From contig JAQGDQ010000158.1 in assembly GCA_030141605.1 (NCBI GenBank), positions 310,001 through 374,000 of the forward strand: a stretch of DNA of 64,000 nt, written 5' to 3'. A model generated the notes under the pieces. The model did no database searches, was not told where the DNA came from, and saw nothing but the letters and a program-made list of their open reading frames with translations. The position numbers and the translations under genes were made by a program. The stretch's first letter is position 1, and every line of letters starts with the position of its first letter. The DNA comes from Tubiluchus corallicola. Lineage: Eukaryota > Priapulida > Priapulimorpha > Priapulimorphida > Tubiluchidae. Below are positions 1 through 22,700 of this stretch, piece after piece.

Positions 1-288
1 CCCACAGATGCATTTTGCCGCTTTAAGTGACCTTTGATCTGAGGGCGACCGGTTGCACAAAAACATAAATCCTCCGTCTGGGTAGTGTGCCCCGTGAGTT
101 TTTTAAACCTGCCCAGTGCGTGTGCAAGTTATCAAAAATACGAAAAGGCACAAAGAAGTAAATAATAAAGAAAGAAAGAGAGAATCTTACCGGGGGTAAA
201 TCAAGAAGATTCTGATGTAAATAGAATCTTAATAATGTATTTTGTCCGACCACAGCTTGTCTTATCAATATTTTTGCCAACTATTTAG

Positions 289-8484
<8,196 letters not shown>

Positions 8485-9128
8485 TCTTTGACCACTTTGA
8501 CACCTGTGAAACAAATACGTCTGCACATTTTATTCCAAAGCTAGAAATTGGTCTGTCAATCCCACAATGTAACCATCAAAGTAAATATGAAACATTATGA
8601 CCCAAATGAAGAGCAAATAATTCATATCAAGGATATACATCCGTTTTCTAAAATGTACATAGATTTTCTACAAAATTTAAAATTTAGTAAAAAAATTACT
8701 GTACGCTATGATCAGTTAACAGCAGTTCCTGAGAAGCTATAATATATATTAGTAAAAGGTGTTAAGTTGTAAAATACGTCTCGTCTGCATTTGACTTGTC
8801 AATTATGCCATTAAAGTGTTTTAATGAAAAAGATTTTGTTAGATTTTGGGTCTCGTTCTGAACATGAAGTCACAATACACTGCTCGTAGAATGTCAATGA
8901 ACCAGCGGAGGTCCACCTCGCAATGACCAATGAGGAGCTTTTATTTAGCGCCTACTGTTCTTCGATTGTTGGGGCCTGGGATTGCGGGGAGCTTTACTCA
9001 CACGCCCAGCCACATTTGCACTTAAAGTCTGTACGAAATAGCAGCTAAAGTGTGTGTTCATGATCATTTTTGCTTTTTCTTGCCATAAAAAACCTTGTGC
9101 AGCTAAAATTCGTTAATAGTGGTGAAGA
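8485..9128 (+). other. Presumed TTLL 3'UTR and intergenic sequence
   Basis: Follows the TTLL stop codon. An ATTAAA poly(A)-signal-like motif is near 8811. An open frame at about 8548-8742 (from a TTG, without ATG start) contains KVNMKHYDPNEEQIIHIKD; I do not recognise it and cannot tell if it is coding or chance. Confidence 0.4.
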
Positions 9129-9270
9129 ATGGTGAAACGTTGTGCTTGGGGCACGTGTAATGTGGATGTTCGCTATCCAGAAAGATTAGGAGGAGTTCGA
9201 CTTTTCCCAACCCAAAAAAGACTTATACGAGTGTCACCATTGGGTCAGAGCATGCGGGAGGCCACATGTA
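9129..9270 (+). pseudogene. Frame-broken THAP-type zinc-finger start
   Basis: Starts ATG with MVKRCAWGTCNVDVRYPERL followed by GGVRLFP, matching the N-terminus of THAP DNA-binding domains (C-x4-C, then the DxRYPxRLxGVxFxPFPKPK pattern). The match continues only by changing frame twice: NPKK, then CHHWVRACGRPHV, another invertebrate-THAP signature. A stop follows and the C-x2-H half of the zinc site is not found. Probably a decayed THAP transposase or gene fragment. Confidence 0.65.
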
Positions 9271-9299
9271 TAGGTCAAACCATTAAAAACTAAGAAGAA

Positions 9300-10721
9300 T
9301 CGTGCTGTCAGCTCAAAGAGAAATTTTCTAATGTTTTATTATTATACTGTACTATTATTTACTGCTGGTGGGTACATGCAGAATGTGTCCTGCTAAATCA
9401 GGACTTACCGCACTGCAACTAGATATTCCAGATACTGTACAACAAAAAATATGATTTCGTTGGTTGAGAATGACTGTCTGAACGTACAGTAGTATAGTTA
9501 AATAATTCAGTTGGGCTAACTTACTTGATTTTTATTTAATTTATTCAGTTTTCGTGTTTAAGTTAGCATTAGGCACTAAAAAATTGTTCTTGGTGTAAGT
9601 AAAAGCGTTAAAAATTTTTACTTTACAACACAACATGTAAAGCAAAGTTAATACATCATTTCATATTTGTTATTTTAGTATTTTGTTGTAACTTTTATTA
9701 TAACTAGCGATTTTATTGTAACTGTGTTTGAAACTTCGCAATAAATCTTGATATACGTAGTGCACATATCCTTGCCTATAATAATTAAGTAATCTTTGTA
9801 AGAATTTACTAAGGAAGTTCTTATAGTTTGGTTGGTATCACAATAATGAAATTTCCGGAATCGCTGATAAATTACTTAAAATTCTTCATGTTTTTTACCC
9901 CTGGTTAGATACTGTAGCGACTTGTAGCGACTGAGTGTTTGTGAGAACGTGTGTTAAGTGATCCAGATGGGCGGGGCTAAACGCCGCTTTCGATCTATCG
10001 ATATTACATCTGTTAAGAGAGAGTGAATTACCCGAGTAATGGGGAAAAATAACAGCCAAATAAACAAACAAATAAATAAGCAAATATGTAATAGAATTAT
10101 CCTTATTTGGCAAATAAATGTAATTACGTCAAAATGGAATTTATTGCCGACCAGTTTCGAAGAAAAGTGGTCACTATCAAGGCAGCTAAAACAAAGAAAT
10201 TTGCCAGAATTTAGAAACTACATCGAAATGCAATTCAGTAGTTAGTAGCCAAAAAATTTAACAATTCACCCTACTGACTACATACCTTGATTGGTATGAA
10301 ACTATGAACACTCCATAAACAAACAAACATTATGTTAGTAGTTACAAAGGTGTGAATTTTAGGGAGCTGTCATTTTGTTACTGAGATTCACAAACGTCAG
10401 TGCACTAATGGTGTTGTACAACTCGATTGCACTTCAATAGTAGAGAATGCACATATGTACTGATCGATTGCACTTCAATAGTAGTGAATGCACATACGTA
10501 CTGATCTTTGCCGTTTAACTGGTCCGCAGTGAATTCCATTTTGCCATAAATATTTAATAATAAAATGAATTTTAACATAAAGTTTATAGTATTCTAGCCA
10601 ACCATTAAACTTTTGTTTTACCAAGTCCTTATTAATTCTTTCTGATCTGTTGCTAACAGAAATTTCCCAAGCGTTCCTTTCTGTTCTGGTAGAAATGTTT
10701 CTTGAGAAAACGGGTAACTAT
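9300..10721. other. Intergenic region between TTLL and pentraxin-like genes
   Basis: AT-rich and without a recognised exon. A 41-bp unit containing GATTGCACTTCAATAGTAG is tandemly repeated twice at 10424-10505. Around 9900-10085 there is a GC-richer block ending in AAATAAACAAACAAATAAAT, resembling a LINE 3'UTR tail on the plus strand. The pentraxin 3'UTR must lie here but no clear AATAAA was fixed. Confidence 0.4.
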
Positions 10722-13700
10722 TTAATACAGGCCCAAGATATGTTTAAGTTCGTCAAATATTATGTAAATAAGAGACGATATCTGATGTGCGCTATCAAGA
10801 ATAAAGTAAAAGAGAGAGTTCAGCTGTTCCTCTGTCAAAGCGCAAACTCTCTTTGTTGTTTCTTGTTCTTCAGGTGTGCAGGTAGAAGGCGATAACACGA
10901 GACCTCCCATAAGTACCATTTCTGGTTCACCCCAAGTGAAGAGATACGAAGCATCCGTATTTATGCAAGAGTCCAACAATCCTTCTAAAAAACAAAAACA
11001 TAATTACAAACGTCAGAGTTATGAAAAATCCTCAAGTTATGCTTAATAAGCTTTTCAGAGTTTCGTTGTGCGCACGCGCAGTTGTTGCAGGTCAAAGGTT
11101 GAGTGTACCACAGCAACGCGTCTTAAATACAATCGTAGCGTGAAATCTGTGTAAAGTATAGGCCTCTGCCACATCAGTTCAGTAACTTTAGTTGTTTTAC
11201 ATGAACTTTACTTATCTATGCAGTAGTCCATGCGTGATACAAGAGTCTTTAGATCACAATGAAATATTATTATCACTGTTATTGCAGCTGGGGTTTTGTC
11301 AGTTCATATAGCATCAATTTCACATCTTTAATTTAAATTTAATTTAACTGACATTAATTATTGAAATGATCAAACAGTGGTGGCAGTTTACTACTTATAA
11401 TATAGACAGAATAAAGAATAAGCTTAGTTGGAACCAGAGCCAAACTGTTTATAATATCCACCAACAAGTGTTTTACTTACTTACATCTTCAAACCTGGAT
11501 TAGAAACTTTTGTGTCTGGATAAAACGAATTTTCAGAAAAAAATGAATCGAAGCTTTTCTACTAAGTATTAATTTTATATAGCTAGTTTATAACGCAGCC
11601 TTTCAGCTTTGGAGTAGGTCCTATTGTATCGTTGATATGAAAGACATCTGCTGCGAGGAAATCAAACTTATTGTAAGCAGGATTAACAGTGTTGAAATTG
11701 TCCACTCCGTCCAGGGAGGGTCCATGAAGAAGCTTTTTCACAGTTCCAGTGATTGATGATGATCGTGAAAAGGTCAAAGGTTAAATGTACCATACAATTG
11801 TACTTGACAACACGTGACGGCCAATGCTGATGTAATAGTAACAGCTTTAACAGCTAGCTAGAAGTTTACCTCGTTCATTTTTTCTTGTTCTCAAGCAAGA
11901 TCCTGCTAGTAAATCACTCAATGCACGGACAAATGCATTATTAAGTGAAGTCCACGTAAAACAACAGAAGTTACTGAACCTGTGCGGCAGACGGCGTTGT
12001 TAAATCCACACGCCACGTGGCCGTTGTAGTTAAGACGCATTGCTGTGGTACACTTAACCTTTGACCAACAGCAACCGCGCGTGCGCATAGCGAAACTGCG
12101 AAAAGGCTTATTAAATTAATTTGCATGTGCACAAGGGAACTGGTTATTCAAAATCGTTTTACTCACAAATCCGAAACAACAGTACGATGTGCAATAACGG
12201 CCGCTGGGACATGATTACTTGCATAATACTTTGGAAGTCCCAATAGAATTTACTACTGATATCATCGTTCCGCGGCCAACACGCATTGTTCCTCTAAAAA
12301 TGTTAGTCATACTGTGGTTCTCACGCCATAAATCGCAGTTTAATAGATATTTTATTCATGATTTCCACAAAGAGGAGCTTTCACGTTTTAGTATTTGCAA
12401 ATTAACGTAAATTATTAATTATTTATTTTTCGCCCCCCGTTCCTCGCGGTGGGCCCGATTCGAAAAATAAACCCCCAATGAGACGACACTAGATCGAGAC
12501 CTTTCGTTTGATGTATATATCGCCGCAAATGGTGCCGTCGTCGAAGCTGTAGCCTCGAATCTTATATATAAATATATAAATATATATACCAAGAATATTA
12601 ATATAAGAGATAAATTTTCTACGTAAATCCCATGGGGTGTTCAGCGCACAAATAATAAGCTGGCAAAATGTTAATAAAAAAAACTAATGTGTGTTTTGCT
12701 ACACATACAAATGCATAGAATACAAAATTATTTTCTATAGAAACATGCGCACCTGGAATGGCACTTGATTCTGCTTTGTTTTTGCCAGAAATAGTTAAAT
12801 GAGACAACATACCTATGTCTTGCATGCTTAGCTTGCTATCGTCTATTATAATTCCGGTGACTAAGCCTGTAAAGCCGTATTCCAACGTCATCCTAACTGT
12901 ATTTGTGTCTGTCTGGTGTTGCCCAAATATTAAACTGCCACCAGGTTGTACTGCTCCCGGATTAGGAGACAAAAATCCTTCTAAACACGAGAAAAAGAAT
13001 ATACATGGCCCTGTTCGATATAAGATGCAGATTTATAATAGCATGTCAAAACTCGTCTCGGATTTTGCCAAACAAAAATCGTATACGACAACGTTCACTT
13101 CATCATACCCGTATTGTTAAAATCAATAAATTCTTAATAATATATAAAATTTAATATCCTGCATCAGCAAATGCTTATGAAAAACAAAGCAAGTCTACAT
13201 GTCACCTATCTAATTTTTCCCAGTTCAAGGATGTCACATATTTTATGCTGAGTCGCACATAGTGTACAAGTGCACTTGCCAAAGTTACAATGATTTGTAC
13301 GCCGTAAAGTTTCCGGGAACATTTACACACCTGTAGCTGACCACAAGGTGTTTCGCCTAGGACTAGTCCGGCCTAGGACGCGACTACTGCAGTTAGACCA
13401 CCGTATTCTGACATTTGATTTTTCTATTTTAATCCAAAACAGGACGATTATTCATATCCTAACCCACTTTGAAGTCGGTATAAAATGTATACATTTTAAC
13501 ACATACATTGTTGCCAAATTCAGTAATTTATTTCTGATAATTGAATAACAGTTGAAAAACTTAATTAACGGCGGGCGAGCCCAGCTAGTGATGACATCAC
13601 AAATGAGCATAATTTTCAACAGCAAAAATATTCCACAAGCATGTTGAAAGTGTTTGCGAAAGCGAAAATTGAAGTACAGTGTTACTACACAACATTCAGT

Positions 13701-16700
13701 GTAATATACAAAAACTCACCAAATTTTAAAAGTGAAAATTGAAATTTTAGAGTTACCGCTGTGCTCACGCATGAGCTCTCAAACGTGTGTATTACGTCAT
13801 AAACGAACACCTGTGAACTGAGAATTACATCACCTATTTATCATGCAATGCGTTTCGGAAATGAAGGTACTAGTGCCCTCTAACTAACGAATGGCGAAAT
13901 GCATGTAACAGCGAAGAACTAGCCGCGGGAACACGAAATTACTTTTGTGAGGTAACAATTCTTTTACGTAACATATTTTTGAAAAAAAATAGTATGTTTC
14001 CTTTCAATATATATGGTATAAGAGTAGATTGTTTCGACCTACAGTTTAAAATTGGGTCCGGTTTTCCTTTAAACATATGTTGTTGAGATCATGATTTATG
14101 ACTTAACGAGACCCTGCCAGGTCACATGACCAGAGTTGGCTGGTCACCTGTTGTCTGTGTTTCCCCTTTCCAGCCACCTAATGAACCGCTTTTCTTCGTT
14201 CTACTAAGCGCTTGTGCTGCTATTTGTACCGTGACTACGATTCCAGTCTAATAGATTTGCTTTACTTCATGTTACACTTAATGCAATCATTGCGTTGTCA
14301 TCGAAGTGCCGGGCCTCTAAAGTGAAAATGTTTTTTAAAAATTCTAAGGAAAATAGAATATTATTGGGACTAGAGTAAGATGAAGATTAAGATTAAGATT
14401 AAGGCTTTAACTAGGACTCCGAAAATAAATTTGTTGTTTTGATTACAGCTAAGGTAATAATAAAAACAAAAATCAACACAACAACTAGACACAGTTATAC
14501 GCAATTTAGATATAAGGCAGAGCTATGAAAACAAGTACACGCAACATAACTAGTAAGGTTACCAGACAAAATAGCTGAGTTTAAAACAGTGTCAACCTGA
14601 TTATTGTATATATATATTAATATATATATAATATGTAAACAGTGCTATGTAAGTAACAAAAGTGTTTTATAACCCGTGTGTCATAAATGAAAAATGACAA
14701 CATTTTTGGATATGGTACATTTTCCTATCAATTGCGTACACAATTTCTACTAGGATCCGTTGTTTAGGAGAAGCAATCGACTTTTGACACCCATAAGCAC
14801 CATCTTGATACCAAGGAAATGATGTAAATGGACAATAAAGACCTGCTAGAGCAACTGATTTTGAATGGTATTGCAAGTACTGATAATGAAGGAGTAATCC
14901 CAGTGACCCATTTTCAACAACAATGAAGCAGTGATCTTAACTAGTTCATAATAGTACAGTGACGTCATGACGAAAAAACGGCAACATTTTGGCGTCTTTG
15001 GGGACAGTTTTCTATCAGTCACTAATACAAATTTTTCACTTAGGCTCGATGGTTTAAGAGATATAACTGATTTCAGGCCCTAGCAGGCGCCATTTTGGAT
15101 TTATGCATAAATCTCAAAAGTGCCAAAGCCGATTTTGGCCGATTTTTGTTGAGGGTGCCTGACATAAAGATTCTAACAGAATCTGAAGAAAAAAGCCATT
15201 GCAACTATTGCAATATGTTTTAGCAAGCTAGGAGCAATCTTTACTCGCCTACTGTCTTTGACATTCATCAAGGCACCCCTATTGTGTGAACTTTCGGGAT
15301 TTACAGCAGGAGATCCTGTTATCTTTTCTGGTTGCTCAGTTAACGCACATATTTTGTTTTTGTCTCTGATAGTTAATGAATTGAAAACGCTAATCAAACA
15401 GAAGCAGTAGGAAAATAGGTTATCACGAAAATCACGAACAATCTCATCAGTCTTAGGTGCATTTAATACTAGGTTACTTGCTAAACATGAAGCCTCAACG
15501 TATTCAATTTTCTAGTAACGTCAGAAATCAAATCTAATAAAGTTGTATTACTAGCGTATTTAATATGTGTTGCTATGTTTTACCGTGAAAACTGTCATCT
15601 ACGGAAAGAGTAAAGGCGCCAGTGTTGCCATCATAGGCTGCGCATACGAGATGCCACTGGTTATTCCTGAGAAGTGCACCAAGAGTGTTAGATGGCCTAA
15701 AAGAAAAAAAACATGTTGTGTTATCTTGCAAGATATTCAACCTATATACATGGGAAACTGACGAAGGGGGTATAACTTAATACTTATTACGTCATATATT
15801 TATCCTTTCCTTAACAGCAATTTTTAACAAGTTGGAGGGCAAAATCTCTCACGTGACACTTACCTCTGAGCTGTTCCGCCTTAACAAACTTTTTGGAGTA
15901 CATGTTCTACAAGATCGGGAGCCATCTCTGATCTGGTAAAATTTAATCTTGTTGCGCGTATTGTTTTTTTTAATTGATACCCCTAAACTCATGGTTGCCT
16001 GTTAGTATTACTGACACAAGTAACTGGTACAAAGAACTAGCGCCTTTAAGGTGGTTGGATTGTTCTTGTGACCGAAGATGTTCTAAGTCTATTTGTTAAA
16101 ATTTTCGCGAGAAGACAAAAGCGTCCTGCAATCAGTGTTTTCCTGAGATACGTAGCTCCTTGATAAGAGGAGTTAATTAGGCAATAGCCAACTGGCAGTC
16201 GAAAGCTATTTTTAAAATAATTTTAAAATGTTACCTAAAATATTTAGTGCAAAGGCGTAATGGAACATTATAAACGCCACATTTTTCACCTAAATAATAA
16301 ATAACACCAAGAAAGCGGTTATAAAACTAAGACAACAAAGCAAAACAAATAGTAGTTTTTAATGGTTGGTGTATTTTTATTTCTGGTTGCCTTAAGCATG
16401 CAGCGTACATAAAGCATTAATCATGTAGTCAATAACATTTGGACACAACTTGACTGCATGTTTTTTCCGACGTTTTACAATTTCTGGGAACGTCCAAAGC
16501 ATTTTTTGTATTCAGAAGTGCCTCCATTTTGTGAGCCTCAGATTTTAGTGGTGAAAGCGATTTTACTGACTCTTATGCCTTAAAATGCTGTAACCTCTTG
16601 GAAGGTAAACAAGTTCAGCTCAGCGTTTTGAGAAAACGTGGTTCTGCCATTTTGATCGTACTCAAAACATCTTCTTGGAGAAACTTGGTTCTACCATTCT

Positions 16701-19700
16701 GATCGTACTCAAAACACCTTCTTGGAGAAACTTGGTTCTACCATTCTGATCGTACTCAAAACATATTCTTGGAGAAACTTGGTTCTGCCATTTTGATCGT
16801 ACTCAAAACATCTTCTTGGAGAAACTTGGTTCTACCATTCTGATCATACTCAAAACATCTTCTTGGAGAAACTTGGTTCTACCATTCTGATCGTACTCAA
16901 AACATATTCTTGGAGAAACTTGGTTCTACCATTCTGATCATACTCAAAACATCTTCTTGGAGAAACTTGGTTCTACCATTCTGATCATACTCAAAACATC
17001 TTCTTGGAGAAACTTGGTTCTACCATTCTGATCATACTCAAAACATCTTCTTGGAGAAACTTGGTTCTACCATTCTGATCGTACTCAAAACATATTCTTG
17101 GAGAAACTTGGTTCTACCATTCTGATCATACTCAAAACATCTTCTTGGAGAAACTTGGTTCTACCATTCTGATCGTACTCAAAACATCTTCTTGGAGAAA
17201 CTTGGTTCTACCATTCTGATCATACTCAAAGCATCTTCTTGGAGAAACTTGGTTCTACCATTCTGATCGTACTCAAAACATCTTCTTGGAGAAACTTGGT
17301 TCTACCATTCTGATCATACTCAAAACATCTTCTTGGAGAAACTTGGTTCTACCATTCTGATCATACTCAAAGCATCTTCTTGGAGAAACTTGGTTCTACC
17401 ATTCTGATCGTACTCAAAACATCTTCTTGGAGAAACTTGTTTCTACCATTCTGATCATACTCAAAACAGCTTCTTGGAGAAACTTGGTTCTTCCATTCTG
17501 ATCGTACTCAAAACATCTTCTTGGAGAAACTTGGTTCTACCATTCTGATCATACTCAAAGCATCTTCTTGGAGAAACTTGGTTCTACCATTCTGATCGTA
17601 CTCAAAACATCTTCTTGGAGAAACTTGTTTCTACCATTCTGATCATACTCAAAACAGCTTCTTGGAGAAACTTGGTTCTACCATTCTGATCGTACTCAAA
17701 ACATCTTCTTGGAGAAACTTGGTTCTACCATTCTGATCATACTCAAAGCATCTTCTTGGAGAAACTTGGTTCTATCATTCTGATCATACTGAAAACATCT
17801 TCTTGGAGAAACTTGGTTCTACCATTCTGATCATACTCAAAACATATTCTTGGAGAAACTTGGTTCTATCATTCTGATCATACTCAAAACATCTTCTTGG
17901 AGAAACTTGGTTCTACCATTCTGATCATACTCAAAACATCTTCTTGGAGAAACTTGGTTCTACCATTCTGATCGTACTCAAAACATCTTCTTGGAGAAAC
18001 TTGTTTGCTTTTTATGTTAATCAATTAAGCTGTCCTTATATACTTACGATCTTTCTCCTCTGACGATTAATTCCAGACGGTCGGTTTCTCTCACAATAAT
18101 AGTGTAATGATTAACATCGTCGTTTGATGAACCTGTAGCATACGAGAACGGTACATATTCGGGGTTAACAATAGTCCCCATGTTCATCCACTAAAAAGAG
18201 AAACAAATTATTTGGCACCAGTGAGTAAAATGCTACATGTTTAATAATTAATACATCGTGACGACATCAGTTTAGACAATGACGTCAATATCTAATTGCT
18301 GTACCTATTTTTGCAAAATGTAAAACAATGTAAATTTGCACTTGTACATTACGCCTAACAAGTATCGCCTGAAGTTGATGAAGCAACATGAGCTGCATTA
18401 CTTATATGGCATGCCTGTTTCCATCTAGTTGAACAAAGGTGTAGGTAAAGCCCTGTTCACACTACAGAGAAGGCATGAGACACTCACTCCCTTTTACACC
18501 TTGCGGACTTATTAGGCAATTACCCTATTAAAATACACGAATCTCCGCATGCTATTAAAAAATGCTTGCCAGGCTGTGCTGCCCCGACAAAGAATTTCTG
18601 TCAAATCGACTTGTACCGATTTGGAACTGATTGCCTACATATGTTGATGGTGAAACCCTCGTAACTGCACAAAGTTTTAAGTTATTTAAAAGACGTTTAT
18701 AAAAAGTTAATTTGCACAAAATCTTGTATACAATAAACACATGTAAGGCAGTTAATCTCTTCGTGTCTTTTCGTACCACTCGCTTTTAAATATTGTGTTT
18801 GTATGTTTTTTGCCAACGTGTTATATATATATATTGTTTTTATTATAGACCTATTTTACTATTTGGTGTGAATAAAACAAATGAAATAAATAAACAAGTA
18901 AAGGATATGAAGCTGTTACGTATTTGATTTACAATATTAATCTGGGTCTTTATTTTCTGAAAATACCTACACGGTGTGGTCATAGAAAGTCCAGTACCTG
19001 TAGTGGGCACTTTAACTATGTGACTGTTTGCACTATATCCGAGTACTACGAGTAGAGCATTTTTGCCTAGTGTAAACGGGGTTTAAGATACATTTGAGGG
19101 ATCAGCGATGTATAATTAACAGTAATCGTATCTTTTTTACGTTGGTATATTTGAATATTTGTAGGCAATATTTCACAGATAAAGAAATGGTATGAAAAAA
19201 TTTCCAATTAGCAGGAATGCCCAAAATTAGGACCAACAATTAATATAACGGCTACCATTTGTAAATGATGGGATTTGATATGAAATCATCCGTTAAGGCT
19301 GAAATATGTAATGACAGAAACTTCATTTGCCACCTGGTATCTGCCAGATAGCCAAAGCATACGACCAAATAGGAACATGGATAGAGATGAAACACCAAGA
19401 TCGAATGTAAATGATTCAATTGTCAATCGGGGACCGTAAATATAAAAATTACAGACAACGTGTGGCACCTTGAAGACCACATATGCCAATGGCATCCTGG
19501 TAAACATCCATATCTGAACATCATATATTATGTCAAAACATTTTATATGACTAGTATAGGGTTTCTCGCTCGATCGATGCCACACGGTCCTGGCTTAGTC
19601 TTTTAGTTGTGACAACTTGAAACATCCTAGCATCAGCATCCAAAATCTAAAATGAGAATAGCTCAGAAAAAAGCTGTGTGTTTTCATTTTTGTTGTGGAT

Positions 19701-22700
19701 TTAATTGTGCTGCTGCTGTTGGTGTTGGTGTTGGTAGTGGTGATGATACTACTACTGGTGGTGTTGGTAGTGGTGATGATGCTGCTGTTGGTGGTGTTGG
19801 TAGTGGTGATGATGCTGCTGTTGGTGGTGCTGGTAGTGGTGATGATGCTGCTGCTGGTGGTGTTGATAGTGGTGATGGTGCTACTACTGAGTGCTGTTGT
19901 TGGTATTTCACACTTTTGTAATGGCAATCGTCTTGGCTCTTGCTATTGCTGGGATTGTTAAGATTGTAGTAGTTACCTAGTTGTTAACTTACCATGCATG
20001 TAGTTATTTCAGTCAGCTCAGCAGTAATGACACCGTCCAAGCTTATATAGTCATTAAAATCAAACCTTGGAAACTCTACCATTGTTCCCTCTGTTACAGC
20101 TGGCGGGACATCGACATCAAAGCAAGTTGGACTCAAATCTAAGATAAGAGAAAAGTCCTGTAAATGACTTGTAATGTTTATAAGATGATGATGATGATGA
20201 TGTAATGACGATGGCAACGATGATGACGAGGCTTCTGCTGCTGCTGATGATGATGACGATGATTATGAAGATGCTGGCTGTGGTGGTTGTGATGTTGTTG
20301 TTGTTGGTGGTGGTGGTGATGATTATTGTGGTGGTGGTGTTGATGATGGTGGTGATGGTAGTGGTGGTGGTGGTGTTGATGGTGTTGATGGTGGTGACAA
20401 TGACGACGACGACGATGAAGACGACATTCTAGTATCATATAGACATGATCCGTCTATTTTAGAGCGTTATTGATTGATGTTATACGTTGAGGTTTAAATT
20501 ATGTATATGCGATAACAATGAAAAAATTCTCAAGCACAGGAAGTGCCATAGTTTAATACTAGTCTTTCTTCAAGACCATTGCCAAACTTGCCAAACTTGC
20601 ACAGCAGATTGGGTCTGATTTCTAATAGAAATATAACATAATGTCAATAATTTACTGCCCAATCAGTGTGCAAGTTATTTCAAACCCCTGCAGAGTTTAA
20701 TAAATGCAGGTACGTTCGGCACATTTAGCTACATCTCCGACTAACACTGGTATGAAAAATGCTCAACTTTTCATAAGTTAGCGGAAGAAATATTGACCTG
20801 ATTCTAGATTTTATTATTGTCAATAATTGAAATTGCAAGTGAATTGGTGAAAATATATAGTCTAGTTTCGTTTATAGGAAGAAATGCACAACACTTACGT
20901 CTGTGAGTTGGCTTGACGTTAGTATTTTCAAAGGTTAATATTTTTGTTGCTCATTTATTGTAAAGCAAGACTAACTGGTTTAGTTTCTTTATCATACTTA
21001 TGTCTCTGTATTTTGTAGTGCTTTGAAACCTTCGTCTCTACGTTCTGATTAAATTGAAAAGTCATTCTTTGGCTACTTAATTTCGTGTAAAAATAGCTGC
21101 TGCTTTGCAAATTTGTGTTTATGGAAAAAAGCAATCAGTTTATCTGTTGATTAGACATTTGTTGAGACTGCCATGTTGTTTAGTTTAGTTTAGTTTAGCA
21201 TAGACAGTTGTTGCTGTCTATTGAACAGTAAAATTGATTGCCATGGTGATCACATAGTCCAGCTTTTATTTATTTATTTGTCTTATTCTAGACCTATGAC
21301 ATTGTCCATATCAAGCTGGTACATCGTGTTTTTACTACACAATATTCTGATAGCTTTAATCAACATAAAAGCAACTAATAAATTTCTAGTCAAAGTTTGG
21401 CGCAAAGATAATTATTGATAATAATAACAAGTCCAGAGTGGTGGGGTCTAAAAGCGGATTAGATAGAACAGAATAGAAATTTATTTTTAGTTGATTATTT
21501 AAAAACAAAGAATTATTTCCATTACAGTACAAGTGTGGTTAGTAATTACTAAAAAATAAATATACGATTAGAAATGAAAAACAAGAAATTAAGAAAACCA
21601 TCATTTGAATAAACTCAACACATTGCGATATAACGACAGTAAAATTAGTATATTAATTATTACAATACTATTACTAAAATGAGAATTCAGGAAAAGTATT
21701 GTAAAATAAATAAAACACAAAAATAATACATCCACACTAAAATTCAGCATATTAGATTTTAAAAATAAAAATGCTACTATTAAAATGTAAAGTTAAGAAT
21801 TATAGAATAAACGAAACATGCTGCAATACATCTATAGTAAAATTATGCACGGTAATAAAATTTAAATACAAGTTAAAAAAAGGCTAAAATCGTATACAGT
21901 TTCACAAATTTTATAGTTTTAAGTGTTGAAATATAAATCACAGTACAAATTACACATTAAAAAGTTAAAAAGATACTTTGACATTGTCACCTTTAATTTT
22001 CTTTGTTCCAAGGCGCAGAAATCTTTTATACCGACGTAGTTCTTCATTATAATATCCTAAATAAAGCGAAATAAAAATTCGTTAATATATACCACAGGCG
22101 CACAATAAAAATTAGGCCTAGGATTTGAGAGAAAATAAACTTAGATTATAAAATTACACTAAACGCAAGCAAAGTGGAATCGGTAGACATTTTATAGGCA
22201 TTATAAAAAGTTTGAGATTTCTATCTTAATAATTATGACAGTTTACATTGTTTACACTGTATTGCACCGACCTTTACTAAATGACTGACAATTTACACTG
22301 TTATTACATTAGTGTTCAACTATGATTTGAGGATTTTGAGCTCGTTCATTTCACTGTTATTTTATAAACAATCAGACACGTTTTGAGCAAAGTCATCGTC
22401 CTTAAAACAGCATGAAGTTCTAAATGAGGAGTTTATGTCAAGAAGTTTGGCAAAAGGTTTGATTAAAAATTTTCAGGTGTGGTAATTACCGCCATTCGTT
22501 TGAAAATTGTAACGTAACCGGGAGACTTCGTGACTTTTCGTAAACGCATCGTGCCTTTCCGTGTGCGCGCTGCTTAAACTAATTCAAAGTTCTGCAGCTT
22601 ACGTAATATTAACGCTAACATGTCACAAAATCAGCTATCTAATGTTTTTATAAAAACTTATTGTACTTTCGACTAAGATTGACAGTGCGCCACGTTTGAG

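Noticed and set aside
19652-19961. Open frames across the 33-bp minisatellite in several frames on both strands
   Set aside because: The unit length is a multiple of 3 and low complexity, so all frames stay open. It lies in an intron of the pentraxin-like gene with no independent start or homology.
20178-20438. His-rich or Met/Val-rich frames
   Set aside because: Trinucleotide low-complexity tract within an intron.
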